DNA of 15,878 bases from Bacteroidota bacterium (GTDB taxonomy: Bacteria > Bacteroidota > Bacteroidia > 2-12-FULL-35-15), in contig JAPLDC010000104.1 in NCBI GenBank assembly GCA_026391935.1, positions 1-15,878 of the forward strand, read 5' to 3'. How positions within the stretch are numbered: the first letter of the stretch is position 1; each line of letters starts with the position of its first letter. The position numbers and the translations under genes are program-made. The notes beneath the pieces were generated by a model, which was not told the DNA's origin, searched no databases, and saw only the letters and a program-made list of their open reading frames with translations. Shown in pieces: positions 8,501 through 15,595 of the stretch.

Positions 8501-8638
8501 AAAGAAAAAGCGCGTATAATTCAAAAAATGTTGGATGAGAAAAAAGGTGGAGCACCGACACAAAAATCAATTTTTAAAAAACCACAATTATTTGGTTGTG
8601 ATAGTATGCAGGAAGATTATTTGAATAATGAAGAATAG
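5570..8638 (+). CDS. Exported double-domain amidohydrolase (imidazolonepropionase-like), first domain degenerate
   Basis: A 1022-residue periplasmic protein with two amidohydrolase (TIM-barrel, metal-dependent hydrolase) units in tandem. The signal peptide MKKHLLSFLAISICLTLHAQ fits the ATG at 5570; starting at 5540 would add ten residues in front of it and overlap the promoter. The first unit (~25-430) keeps the outer beta-sandwich pattern (VKDGLIYSVGTKI, IYPGLIDAYTSYG, ALRSLTTIPAEMLNVSDKIG), but the HxH metal motif is replaced by Y94-T-S96. A linker of ~150 residues follows. The second unit (~570-980) looks catalytically complete: H639-S-H641, then GGVTTSQLLHGSSNPIGGQ, H804 in TCHSY, H830 in FTHILEG, and D884 in INSDDAE. 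Substrate is unknown; relatives include imidazolonepropionases and peptidase-like amidohydrolases. It is followed on the same strand by a second amidohydrolase-like gene, and the two may act together. Confidence 0.92.
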   Translation: MKKHLLSFLAISICLTLHAQETFPVNGTSDKNHTIYAFINAKIIVDAEETIDNGTLVVKDGLIYSVGTKIPVPQGAVIYDLKGKSIYPGLIDAYTSYGMQEPKRIFTGGGPQLESNIKGAYGWNQAIKPETDAVKIFTKDAKMAEDMRRLGFGAVLTFQKDGIIRGSGSVVSLGETRENELIISEKAAAMYSFDKGTSTQDYPSSLMGCIALLRQTYLDAAWYKTDKTKKEFNISLDAFNNLLSLPQIFETTDKLNVLRADKIGDEFKINYIMKGSGNEYQRLDDIKASGCKFILPVNFPMAYDVEDAYDAKYVSLAELKHWEMAPANLFAMEKYFIPFAITTSDLKDKKDFWKNLRKAISYGLSEKQALRSLTTIPAEMLNVSDKIGKIKGGMIANFIITSGNLFDEKTIIYENWIQGIDYKIIDYNTIDVRGNYDFSYGPERVLHQLKIEGDVDKLKATLFLDTTKISMNVSVAGNSISLSFSTKEANGTIRLSGNITSEPIQMKGTGQTPDGGWINWSANYSGKLISSSKKDTTKKDAVDFGQVIYPFCAYGKPLDDHNGFDKYLTAFKTRYEAVLIKHVTVWTNEAEGVLKNQDVYITEGKIVRIADDITAPKLSFAKVIDGTGKHLTAGIIDEHSHIAISSVNEGTQASSAEVRMGDVINSEDINIYRQLSGGVTTSQLLHGSSNPIGGQSALVKLRWGKSPEEMKFAKADGFIKFALGENVKQSNWGDLNSIRFPQTRMGVEQVYYDYFIRAKEYDTKQKAYEAMSEKAKATAPPFRRDLELEAIAEILNKKRFITCHSYVQSEINMLMHVADSMGFKVNTFTHILEGYKIADKMKANDAGASSFSDWWAYKMEVKDAIPYNAAILTKMGITTAINSDDAEMGRRLNQEAAKSIKYGGLTEEEALQMVTLNPAKLLHIDNRVGSIKVGKDADVVLWSDNPLSIYAKVEKTIIDGQIYFDNEEDAKMRIEIQKEKARIIQKMLDEKKGGAPTQKSIFKKPQLFGCDSMQEDYLNNEE

Positions 8639-8647
8639 AAAAGACAG

Positions 8648-8686
8648 GATCCCAGATCTACAATGATTTTTATGATTTTATAAGAT
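8648..8686. repeat. Short GAT-phased repeat ahead of the GxxExxY gene
   Basis: The triplet GAT recurs at 8648, 8655, 8665, 8674 and 8684, a spacing of 7-10 bp. The last part contains a near-perfect 9-bp tandem repeat (ATGATTTTT, ATGATTTTA at 8663-8680). It lies in the 66-bp gap between the amidohydrolase stop and the GxxExxY start. From memory, similar GAT(T)-phased repeats occur near GxxExxY genes in this phylum, but I cannot check that here. It could equally be a low-complexity leader. Confidence 0.3.
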
Positions 8687-8704
8687 AAACAATTCAAAAT
8701 ATTT

Positions 8705-9155
8705 ATGATTGGAGATAATTTTAAACATTCGGATTTAACTAAGAAAATAATAAAAGCATATTACAATGTTTACAATAATTTAGGTTACGACTTTTTAGAA
8801 AAAGTATACGAAAATGCTATGATCATTGAGTTGGAGCAACAAGGGTTAGAATGCGAAAAACAAAAAACCAATAACTGTATTTTACGATAAAATATGTGTT
8901 GGTAATTACTTTGCAGACATAATTGTAGAAAACAAAGTAATCATTGAATTGAAAGCCTGTGAATATTTAATTGAAGAACATGAAATCCAACTTGTAAATT
9001 ATTTAAAAGCAACTGAAATAGAAGTTGGATTATTATTAAACTTTGGAAAAGGAGTAGAATTCAAAAGAAAAGTATTGTCAAACGACTTTAAAAGAAACAA
9101 AACACTAGAAAACAAAAATATCATAGAACACACAGCTATCCTTTTTTTATCATAA
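8705..9155 (+). pseudogene. GxxExxY-family protein, frameshifted in an A6 run
   Basis: The GxxExxY family comprises small (~125 residue) proteins grouped with the PD-(D/E)XK nuclease superfamily; their biological role is not established. From the ATG at 8705 the frame gives LTKKIIKAYYNVYNNLGYDF followed by LEKVYENAMIIELEQQGLECEKQK, then runs into a stop at 8888-8890. Dropping one A from the run at 8862-8867 restores the family sequence: KPITVFYDKICVGNYFADII, then VENKVIIELKA (the nuclease-like D...ExK pattern), HEIQLVNYLKATEIEVGLLL and NFGKGVEFKRKVL, ending at 9155. The restored protein would be ~149 residues, with a C-terminal tail of about 25 beyond the usual end. The name-giving G is D here (DFLEKVY). 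It sits between two amidohydrolase genes with which it shares no obvious function, so it looks like an insertion into that gene pair. A sequencing error in the A run is the main alternative to a true pseudogene. Confidence 0.85.
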
Positions 9156-9195
9156 AAATTATTGAAGAGCTGCGTTCCTATCAACACTAACAACC

Positions 9196-10485
9196 ATGAG
9201 AAAAGAAATTCTATTCATTTTACTATTCCTACCAATCATCACATTCGCACAAACCAAAAATGTTTTGATCATGAACGGTATTGCACATCTTGGCAACGAC
9301 AGTCTTATTCAAAATTCAATTATCGGAATTAAAAACGGAAAAATAATTTTAGTCGCAGATGCAAAAACTGCAAATTTTGATAAGTCAGCTTATGATGAAA
9401 TTATTGATGCGAAAGGGAAAAACATATACCCGGGTTTAATCGCTCCGAATTCAACATTAGGATTAACGGAAATAGAATCGGTAAGAGCAACAAATGATTT
9501 CAGAGAAGTGGGAACCAATTTGCCAAATATTCGTTCATTGATTGCGTACAATGCCGATTCAAAAATCATTCCTACGGTTCGCAGTAATGGAGTCTTGTTA
9601 GCTCAAATCACTCCACGTGGCGGACTAATTTCCGGAACATCTAGTGTTGTCGTTTTGGATGGATGGAACTGGGAAGATGCTGCCTATAAAATAGATGATG
9701 GAGTTCATATCAATTGGCCAACAATTCAAGGTCGTAAATTTTTAGATGAAGACAATATTTTCCCTGGGCCATTTGAAAAAAATAAAGATTATATCAAACA
9801 AACAGAGGTGTTGAAAAAATTATTTGCAGATGCCAAAGCATATAATGAAACGGAGGTTAAAGCAGAAACAAATCTTCGCTTTGAAGCAATGAAAGGACTA
9901 TTCACCGGCACACAAACATTGTTCATCCATAGCAATGCTGTAAAAGAAATGGTAGAAGCGATCAATTTTGTAAAACAAAATAAGATTTCAAAAGTTGTGA
10001 TCGTTGGAGGAAAAGATAGCTGGATGATAACCGATCTCTTAAAACAAAATAATATTTCTATCATAATTTCACGCGTACACGATCTTCCAACCTATCAGGA
10101 AGATGATGTTGACTTACCGTATAAACTACCCTATTTGCTGCAGAAAGCCGGTGTCCTTTTTTGTTTGAATAACGAAGGAGATATGGAAGCCATGGGTACC
10201 AGGAACCTCCCATTCATGGCTGGAACAGCTGCAGCATATGGTTTAACAAAAGAACAGGCATTGAGATCTGTTACATTAAATACGGCGAAAATACTTGGCA
10301 TCGATAAAACAACGGGAAGCATCGAAGTAGGAAAAGATGCCAATATATTTATTTCAACCGGAGATGCGTTGGATATGAAAAGTAATAATGTGGAAAGAGC
10401 TTTTATTAAAGGAAACGATATCGACCTGAATACTGATCAAAAAGATCTTTACGAAAAATACAAAAAAAAATACGGAATCAAATAA
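9196..10485 (+). CDS. Exported amidohydrolase-like protein lacking the metal-binding HxH motif
   Basis: A 429-residue periplasmic protein with a signal peptide (MRKEILFILLFLPIITFAQ, cut near 20). The overall fold is that of an imidazolonepropionase-like amidohydrolase: VLIMNGIAHLGNDSLIQNS and IIGIKNGKIILVADAKT form the first part of the beta sandwich, IYPGLI leads into the barrel, and ALRSVTLNTAKILGIDKTTG followed by SIEVGKDANIFISTGDAL closes the sandwich. The usual DxHxH after PGLI is replaced by APNST (A83, N85, T87), so the binuclear metal site cannot form normally. It resembles the degenerate first half of the upstream 1022-residue protein (both have LIxxxxxxG after IYPG, and ALRS near the end). 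I infer a non-catalytic partner or a substrate-binding subunit of that enzyme. The start gives an exact signal peptide. It converges with the haem lipoprotein gene, 12 bp apart, with no terminator visible between them. Confidence 0.88.
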   Translation: MRKEILFILLFLPIITFAQTKNVLIMNGIAHLGNDSLIQNSIIGIKNGKIILVADAKTANFDKSAYDEIIDAKGKNIYPGLIAPNSTLGLTEIESVRATNDFREVGTNLPNIRSLIAYNADSKIIPTVRSNGVLLAQITPRGGLISGTSSVVVLDGWNWEDAAYKIDDGVHINWPTIQGRKFLDEDNIFPGPFEKNKDYIKQTEVLKKLFADAKAYNETEVKAETNLRFEAMKGLFTGTQTLFIHSNAVKEMVEAINFVKQNKISKVVIVGGKDSWMITDLLKQNNISIIISRVHDLPTYQEDDVDLPYKLPYLLQKAGVLFCLNNEGDMEAMGTRNLPFMAGTAAAYGLTKEQALRSVTLNTAKILGIDKTTGSIEVGKDANIFISTGDALDMKSNNVERAFIKGNDIDLNTDQKDLYEKYKKKYGIK

Positions 10486-10497
10486 GCTTTTTTTATC

Positions 10498-10857
10498 CTA
10501 ATTGTTTTTTGCTCCTTCCAAAACCCATTGCTTAATAATTTTTATTTCGCAAACATCTAACGACTTAGAAATTGGCATCATTGGGTAACTTGGATCAGAA
10601 GTGATTACACCCAACAATTGACCTCTATCAACAATTAGTTTTAAATTGCTATATGTATTTGTAAATGGACTACCTGTACCTGGTTGATGACAAGAATTAC
10701 AATTACTATTTATAATTGGTTCCACATTTTGTGAATAAGAAACACTGTCAAATGACACACAAAAACTTTGTAAATTTTCAATTGGTTGAGGATCCGCCTT
10801 TTTATTTTCGCAAGAGAATAAAAGTAAAAGACAAAAAAATAGAATAATTGATTTCAT
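10498..10857 (-). CDS. Small haem-binding lipoprotein (cytochrome c-like)
   Basis: A 119-residue envelope protein. The N-terminus MKSIILFFCLLLLFSC is a lipoprotein signal with C16 as the lipidation site. The mature part has one c-type haem motif, CNSCH (C53, C56, H57), in the context FDSVSYSQNVEPIINSNCNSCHQ. M93 or M94 in SYPMMPIS is the likely sixth ligand, and the protein ends in a helix (EIKIIKQWVLEGAKNN). Two further Cys residues (C33 and that in LDVCEIK) could form a disulfide. This layout matches small single-haem lipoproteins common in Bacteroidota whose electron partners are unknown. It is transcribed alone, converging on the amidohydrolase gene, with a palindrome at 10903-10919 in its upstream region. 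Confidence 0.85.
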   Translation of the reverse strand: MKSIILFFCLLLLFSCENKKADPQPIENLQSFCVSFDSVSYSQNVEPIINSNCNSCHQPGTGSPFTNTYSNLKLIVDRGQLLGVITSDPSYPMMPISKSLDVCEIKIIKQWVLEGAKNN

Positions 10858-10902
10858 AGTTTTTAAAATTTGAATACTATAAAAACTCTTACTAATAGAG
10901 CG

Positions 10903-10919
10903 TTTATCTAGTAGATAAA
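10903..10919. other. 17-bp palindrome upstream of the haem lipoprotein gene
   Basis: TTTATCTA-G-TAGATAAA has perfect 8-bp arms around one central base. It lies 46-62 bp before the ATG at 10857, where a regulator could act on this minus-strand gene, and about 180 bp before the plus-strand gene at 11095. It is AT-rich, so chance is a real possibility. No regulator gene is nearby. Confidence 0.3.
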
Positions 10920-10986
10920 ATTAAAAAGGCATTGTAAATTAAGAGTTAATATAACATTACAAAAACATTAATCTTAGCTTGTGAAA

Positions 10987-11043
10987 TCATTTGTTTATAT
11001 TAAATCCTAATTTTTCTCTCACACTTTTAATAAAACTTTTTGC
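10987..11043 (-). pseudogene. Remnant resembling the 3' end of trpS
   Basis: Read on the minus strand, this stretch encodes AKSFIKSVREKLGFNINK followed by a stop. The true trpS at the right edge ends AKATLERVREKLGFKTK and stop. Nine of the 14 residues up to the shared LGF are identical, and 20 bp are identical at DNA level (11000-11019 with 15606-15625). No further homology to trpS is visible upstream of the Ala, so only a short tail was copied or remains. Confidence 0.45.
11000..11019 (+). repeat. Left copy of a 20-bp direct repeat (trpS 3' end)
   Basis: Identical over 20 bp to 15606-15625, in the same orientation; the match runs to 22 of 23 bp if one mismatch is allowed. The two copies enclose the whole T9SS protein gene. 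The sequence corresponds to codons for REKLGF at the end of trpS. Confidence 0.6.
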
Positions 11044-11067
11044 TAAGAGAGAACTACAAATAATCCC

Positions 11068-11075
11068 TACCTTTA
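11068..11075 (+). promoter_or_regulatory. Weak candidate -7 element for the T9SS protein gene
   Basis: TACCTTTA matches TAnnTTTG at seven of eight positions, 19 bp before the ATG at 11095. A TTTG lies at 11039-11042, 25 bp upstream, somewhat farther than usual for a -33 element. Confidence 0.25.
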
Positions 11076-11094
11076 TGTTCTCATATTTTTATTC

Positions 11095-14000
11095 ATGCTG
11101 AACCATCTCCGCGCAACGCTTCTTACTATTTTTCTTTTTATGTCCATTTGCTTTCATTCAAATGCACAATGGTTTCCCATTTCTTCACCTGAAAGTAATC
11201 AGATTACTTCTATCTGTTTTCCCAGCACTAACATTTCTTATTTATCTTCCTCCAGTAATATTTATAAATCAACCGATGGTGCTATTACATGGGATACTTT
11301 AGGATATCCATTCCCAACTTTTACAGACACCTTGGTGTGGTCAGGAAGACTTAAACAGCACCTCTTTTTCACATCAATAGATACAGGTTTTGCAGCGGGA
11401 TGGGATTTGTTTGCGAATAACGAACTAATTATGAAAACGGTAGATGGCGGAGCAACATGGCTTGTTAAACATAGCGCATTTACCGGAGGTCAACTACAAT
11501 CAATCTACTTTCCATCGTCTTCAATTGGATATTCAGTTGGCTTATCTGGCAGGAAATTAAAATCGACAGATGGCGGACAAACATGGACCGCACTGCCAAG
11601 TGCCGGCATCACGGAAACATTGAATGATGTTTTCTTTTTAACAAACACAACGGGTTATATAATAGGTGTAAACAAAAATTATAAAACAATAAATGGCGGA
11701 ACCACCTGGAGAGTAGTATCTTTAACAGGAGTCCAAAGCATCTGGTTTACGGATAATATGAAAGGCTATGCAGGAAATGGAAATGGATCGGTACTGCATA
11801 CAACTGATGGAGGTGCCACATGGGCCACGGTTTCACTAGGAGAAAGTATACCCGTAAATGATATTCAATTTGTTAATGATAGCACTGGCTACATAACTTC
11901 CGGCTACGGTCCGGGAAATCCAGGAAAAGTGTTCAAGACCTCTGATTATGGAATACATTGGGAACCACAACCCAGTAGCATAGGAGTCACATTATTTGAT
12001 GTTTGCTTCATCGATGAAAACACAGGTTTTGCTGTTGGAGATAACGGAACAATCATAAAAACAACAAATGGCGGTGGCCCTACAGCTCCTGTTGCACTTT
12101 TTGCAGGTGACAATCCACTCTTTTGTGATAGTGTGACCAACTTCAGTAATCTCGGACCCGTCGGATACAGTTATACATGGCTAATCAATGGGGTAGTAAC
12201 TGCTACTTCATATAACTTCAGCTATGCGTTTGCTCCTTCATCTACATATACAGTGAGCCTTATAGCGAACAACGGACTCTATTCAGATACGACAACGTCA
12301 ACCATTAATACACCTGCTCCGCTTAGCATAAATATTATTTTAACAGCTAACGCTGATACTGTTTGCGCTCCAGCTTCCGCTACATTAAATATTTTGAGTT
12401 CACAGCCTGGTGTTTACTATCGATTTATGTTAGGGGCAACTTATTTGACAGGTAACATTGCAGGAACAGGAGGAACACTTACCTATACTTCAAGCGGACT
12501 ATTTACCAATACAACTTTTACAGTTGAGGCAGTAATTTCAACTTCATGTGGCATCTATACACAATCACAAAATATAACCATCTATTGTATTCCTTATCCA
12601 ATTACTACTATTCCTTTTGCTGCCGTTCACAATCCGATTTGTGCTGGTGACTCAACAGTATTTACAATCAGTTCCACGCAAACAGATGTCCGTTATTGGA
12701 TCGTTAAATATGTTTCAGGACTTCCTGCAGTAAGTGATACAGTTCTTGGGACGGGAGGCAGTATTTTTTTAAATGTATGGGGCACAGGAACATTTTTATT
12801 CGCAGCTCAGAAAGTATTTGGTTGCTCTCCTAATTATTCTTCATTACAAATAGCCATTACTCAGCGAACGCTGAATATGTATTTCTATCCATCAGGAACA
12901 ACCTACATCGCGAATGATACTTTAGCTTTCAACAATAGCTCAAATGCTGACAGCTATGTATGGCAGTTTCCGGGAGCTGGTATTTCTGGCTCTACAAATT
13001 TTGAGCCTACCAACATTACTTATCCATCAAGCGGAATTTATAACATAACTCTGATTGGAAATACAATAGAAGGGTGTTCAGATTCAACAACAGCGCAAGT
13101 CTCCATTTTCAATCAAGCTCCAAATGGCACTGGTACTTATTGTTGGAGCTACAACGAGAATGCTTCTCAAAGTATATTTTTTCCAACTTATGCAGGAGCT
13201 TACCCATTCAAGACACATTCTGTTTCTGATCAGTTTATTGACAACAAAGGCAATGTATATGTAACAGGTTTTTATAAACAAACAGTTTATTCCTGGGATC
13301 CTAAATATAATTTTTTTATACGAAAACTTGATAAGGATGGTAATCTTCTCTGGTCAAAATATATGATGGCTGGAAACGATAATAGAGAGCTTAATAGTTT
13401 TGTTGCAGGCATTACCGGTGATACAGCAGGAAATATTTATTTAACAGGAACTCTCGGCACAGACTTAATTGATTTTGGAAGTGGCATCATACTTACTTGT
13501 CCTTCACCATCAGTTAGAAATACTTTTGTGGTAAAATATAACAGCAATGGCGATGCATTGTGGGCACAAGATATTTCAGGGGGAAGTTATTCAACAGCAA
13601 CAGATATTGTGGCAGGAAACAAGAATGATGTATATGTTTCCGTAATAATCGGAAATGTTGGATATGTGATAAAACATTATGATACAAATGGTAATTTTAT
13701 TAATGACCTTTTTGTTCCTACAACTACCGGACAAGGCATAGAAACTATCCAGTCATTGAACTACAGCTTTGTAATAGGAGATCAGATTCCCATTTTAAGT
13801 CCTAAAATGAGATTTGACAAAAATGGTGATTTGTTGGTTGCAGGCAGAAATTATAAAGGTGACCTTATTTTAGGAAGCACAACTATTCCTTGCTCCTCTC
13901 AAGAAGAGGTATATTTTGTCGGCATAATTGATACCAGTTCATTCACTTGGTCTGGGGGCTTTCCTGTCGCGCGTTACAAACGTGTTTCAACAAGTTGGGC

Positions 14001-15147
14001 TTCAACGTATCTCAGTAGTTTTCTTTCCTTCGATATCGACAGTAACAATAATATATATTTTACCGGTTCATGGGCTGGAAGCAATGATACTGCAGCAACA
14101 TTAGTTATTGGTAACGATACAATATCAGAAGTGATGGACAAATATGCTTTCATTTCAAAATTCAACATAACAGGAAATCTTCTGTGGCATAATCTTGCTA
14201 AAGCTAATGGGATACGAGACATTGTTGTTGCCTCAACGGATCATGCATTCATATATGGAAAAATTGACGATGATATTTATTCTGTAGCTGCTGGATTTTA
14301 TTCTCAAACAGCTGCTCCGGCAGGAATAGCTGAAACAATGAACTCTGATTATTTTCTAGGTGAATACAATCCATCCGGAGATCTTGTGTCTGTAAATAAA
14401 ATCATGGCTAATGATCCTCCTATTGATATTTTACAAGAAGGCGGTATTCTCGAACGAAATGCTTGCGGTGATCTTTATTTCACGGCTTTGGTTTCAACAG
14501 TTATAATTGGCTCAGACACCATATCAACAGGAACGGAGCAACTGACAGTTACAAAATTTGCTCCCGACAATTTCTGTACAAAGCTTTTTTGCACACCTGC
14601 TGTCGGCCCTGTCATTTCTGCCATTTCTAGCAGTTCGATAACAGAGATTTGTGTGGGAGATTCTATTGTTTTTGCAATAAATTGGGCAAGTGTGGGAGTA
14701 AGTAAAGTTAATATTTCGTATTCATTGAACGGTGCTCCTTTCCTCCCTCTTGTCAGCAATTTTCCCGATGCTACTGCTCCTTATTATTACACAGTAGCCG
14801 ACAGCGGAAGCTATACATTCATTATTACCGACAGCGCAAACGTCCTGATTTCTGATACAATCTACAATATGCTGCTCAACCCAATTCCTTATCCTACTAT
14901 AGTTGTTTCTAACGATACCAATATCTGCGAAGGGGAATCCGCGACATTGAATGCAATAGCCGACATGCCCGTAAATTATGTCTGGGCTCCTGGGACGTCT
15001 ACTACTTCCTCTGTAACCTACTCACCGATTGCTTCTACTCAGTATACTGTGACCGCAACAAACTCAACAGGATGTAGTAGTCAGGATATGATAATGGTTT
15101 CTGTCAATCCAATTCCTTACATTACATACACTAACAAATATCATTAA
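11095..15147 (+). CDS. Large T9SS-exported protein with YCF48 repeats, PKD domains and a second propeller (body, separated from its sorting domain)
   Basis: A 1350-residue modular surface or secreted protein. A signal peptide (~1-25, ending NAQ) is followed by a YCF48/Hcf136-like beta-propeller at ~40-325, with repeated motifs near residues 58 (KSTDGAITW), 113 (KTVDGGATW), 155 (KSTDGGQTW), 196 (KTINGGTTW), 235 (HTTDGGATW), 279 and 321. A PKD-type domain follows at ~333-405 (SYTWLINGVVTATSYNFSYA), then Ig-like regions. A second PKD domain lies at ~595-672 (SYVWQFPGAG ... GIYNITLIG). A long SBBP-like propeller spans ~715-1135 (DNKGNVYVTGFY, DTAGNIYLTGTL, KYNSNGDALWAQ). Two Ig-like domains follow, with CVGDSIVF (~1185) and ICEGESATL (~1277). 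It ends abruptly at YTNKYH, without the sorting domain expected for T9SS export. That domain is found immediately downstream in the +1 frame. Role unknown; adhesion or surface structure is likely from the domain set. Confidence 0.85.
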   Translation: MLNHLRATLLTIFLFMSICFHSNAQWFPISSPESNQITSICFPSTNISYLSSSSNIYKSTDGAITWDTLGYPFPTFTDTLVWSGRLKQHLFFTSIDTGFAAGWDLFANNELIMKTVDGGATWLVKHSAFTGGQLQSIYFPSSSIGYSVGLSGRKLKSTDGGQTWTALPSAGITETLNDVFFLTNTTGYIIGVNKNYKTINGGTTWRVVSLTGVQSIWFTDNMKGYAGNGNGSVLHTTDGGATWATVSLGESIPVNDIQFVNDSTGYITSGYGPGNPGKVFKTSDYGIHWEPQPSSIGVTLFDVCFIDENTGFAVGDNGTIIKTTNGGGPTAPVALFAGDNPLFCDSVTNFSNLGPVGYSYTWLINGVVTATSYNFSYAFAPSSTYTVSLIANNGLYSDTTTSTINTPAPLSINIILTANADTVCAPASATLNILSSQPGVYYRFMLGATYLTGNIAGTGGTLTYTSSGLFTNTTFTVEAVISTSCGIYTQSQNITIYCIPYPITTIPFAAVHNPICAGDSTVFTISSTQTDVRYWIVKYVSGLPAVSDTVLGTGGSIFLNVWGTGTFLFAAQKVFGCSPNYSSLQIAITQRTLNMYFYPSGTTYIANDTLAFNNSSNADSYVWQFPGAGISGSTNFEPTNITYPSSGIYNITLIGNTIEGCSDSTTAQVSIFNQAPNGTGTYCWSYNENASQSIFFPTYAGAYPFKTHSVSDQFIDNKGNVYVTGFYKQTVYSWDPKYNFFIRKLDKDGNLLWSKYMMAGNDNRELNSFVAGITGDTAGNIYLTGTLGTDLIDFGSGIILTCPSPSVRNTFVVKYNSNGDALWAQDISGGSYSTATDIVAGNKNDVYVSVIIGNVGYVIKHYDTNGNFINDLFVPTTTGQGIETIQSLNYSFVIGDQIPILSPKMRFDKNGDLLVAGRNYKGDLILGSTTIPCSSQEEVYFVGIIDTSSFTWSGGFPVARYKRVSTSWASTYLSSFLSFDIDSNNNIYFTGSWAGSNDTAATLVIGNDTISEVMDKYAFISKFNITGNLLWHNLAKANGIRDIVVASTDHAFIYGKIDDDIYSVAAGFYSQTAAPAGIAETMNSDYFLGEYNPSGDLVSVNKIMANDPPIDILQEGGILERNACGDLYFTALVSTVIIGSDTISTGTEQLTVTKFAPDNFCTKLFCTPAVGPVISAISSSSITEICVGDSIVFAINWASVGVSKVNISYSLNGAPFLPLVSNFPDATAPYYYTVADSGSYTFIITDSANVLISDTIYNMLLNPIPYPTIVVSNDTNICEGESATLNAIADMPVNYVWAPGTSTTSSVTYSPIASTQYTVTATNSTGCSSQDMIMVSVNPIPYITYTNKYH

Positions 15148-15592
15148 TAGTTCAACACCAGGAATCGGAACATTCACTTACCAATGGTATTTGTTTTCTA
15201 ACCCAATTGCAGGTGCAACAAATTCAACTTACTCACCATCCACAGGCGGCCTCTATACTTTATCAATTACTAACACCACAACAGGATGCAACTACACGAC
15301 ATCTGTTTTAAATGTAGTATTGGCATCAATCTATAACCCAATTGCAGGAGGAATAATAATAAGCAATGACAACTCACTCCTTACGATCTCATTTAGTCAA
15401 ACTATTAGTGAGGAACAATACGAAATATCTATTATGGATGTAAATGGAAAAACCATTTTGTATTCAAAGGAACAGATGGGAGGAATAAATAATTCGACAC
15501 GAATCGTAATCGAAAATTTATCGTCAGGATGTTATATAGTTAAATTGGAATCAGCCACTAAAAAACTGAGCAAACGAATCATAAAAATATAA
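15095..15592 (+). pseudogene. Frameshifted C-terminal part: Ig-like domain plus T9SS type A sorting domain
   Basis: This frame is open from 15095 to the stop at 15590-15592 and continues the protein above after a +1 shift somewhere in 15095-15147. It gives TNIINSSTPGIGTFTYQWYL, then NPIAGATNSTYSPSTGGLYT, an Ig-like module with the familiar QWY...GAT...Y pattern. Then comes a ~75-residue sorting domain: LLTISFSQTISEEQYEISIM, DVNGKTILYSKEQ, IVIENLSSGCYIVKLES, and the basic end KKLSKRIIKI. Such domains direct substrates to the type IX machinery and are usually removed at the surface. The only start inside the frame would be a late one (TTG at 15191) without a signal peptide, so separate translation makes little sense. 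Sequence error and recent mutation are both possible. It ends 3 bp before trpS on the opposite strand. Confidence 0.85.
15199..15348 (+). repeat. 15-bp repeat within the C-terminal region
   Basis: TAACCCAATTGCAGG occurs at 15199-15213 and again at 15334-15348, encoding NPIAG both times, once in the last Ig-like module and once just before the sorting domain. It probably reflects internal duplication of module ends. Confidence 0.5.
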
Positions 15593-15595
15593 TTT

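Noticed and set aside
8862..8868. AAAAAAC as a programmed -1 frameshift site
   Set aside because: The codon grouping is wrong for tandem slippage, and restoring the protein needs a +1 change rather than -1.
10486..10497. Bidirectional terminator between the converging amidohydrolase and lipoprotein genes
   Set aside because: T-rich stretches are present but no stem of useful length is visible in or around the 12-bp gap.
11250..12080. Tandem DNA repeats or a CRISPR-like array in the T9SS gene
   Set aside because: The recurrences are protein-level YCF48 motifs (xTxDGGxTW) with diverged codons and uneven spacing of ~40-55 codons.
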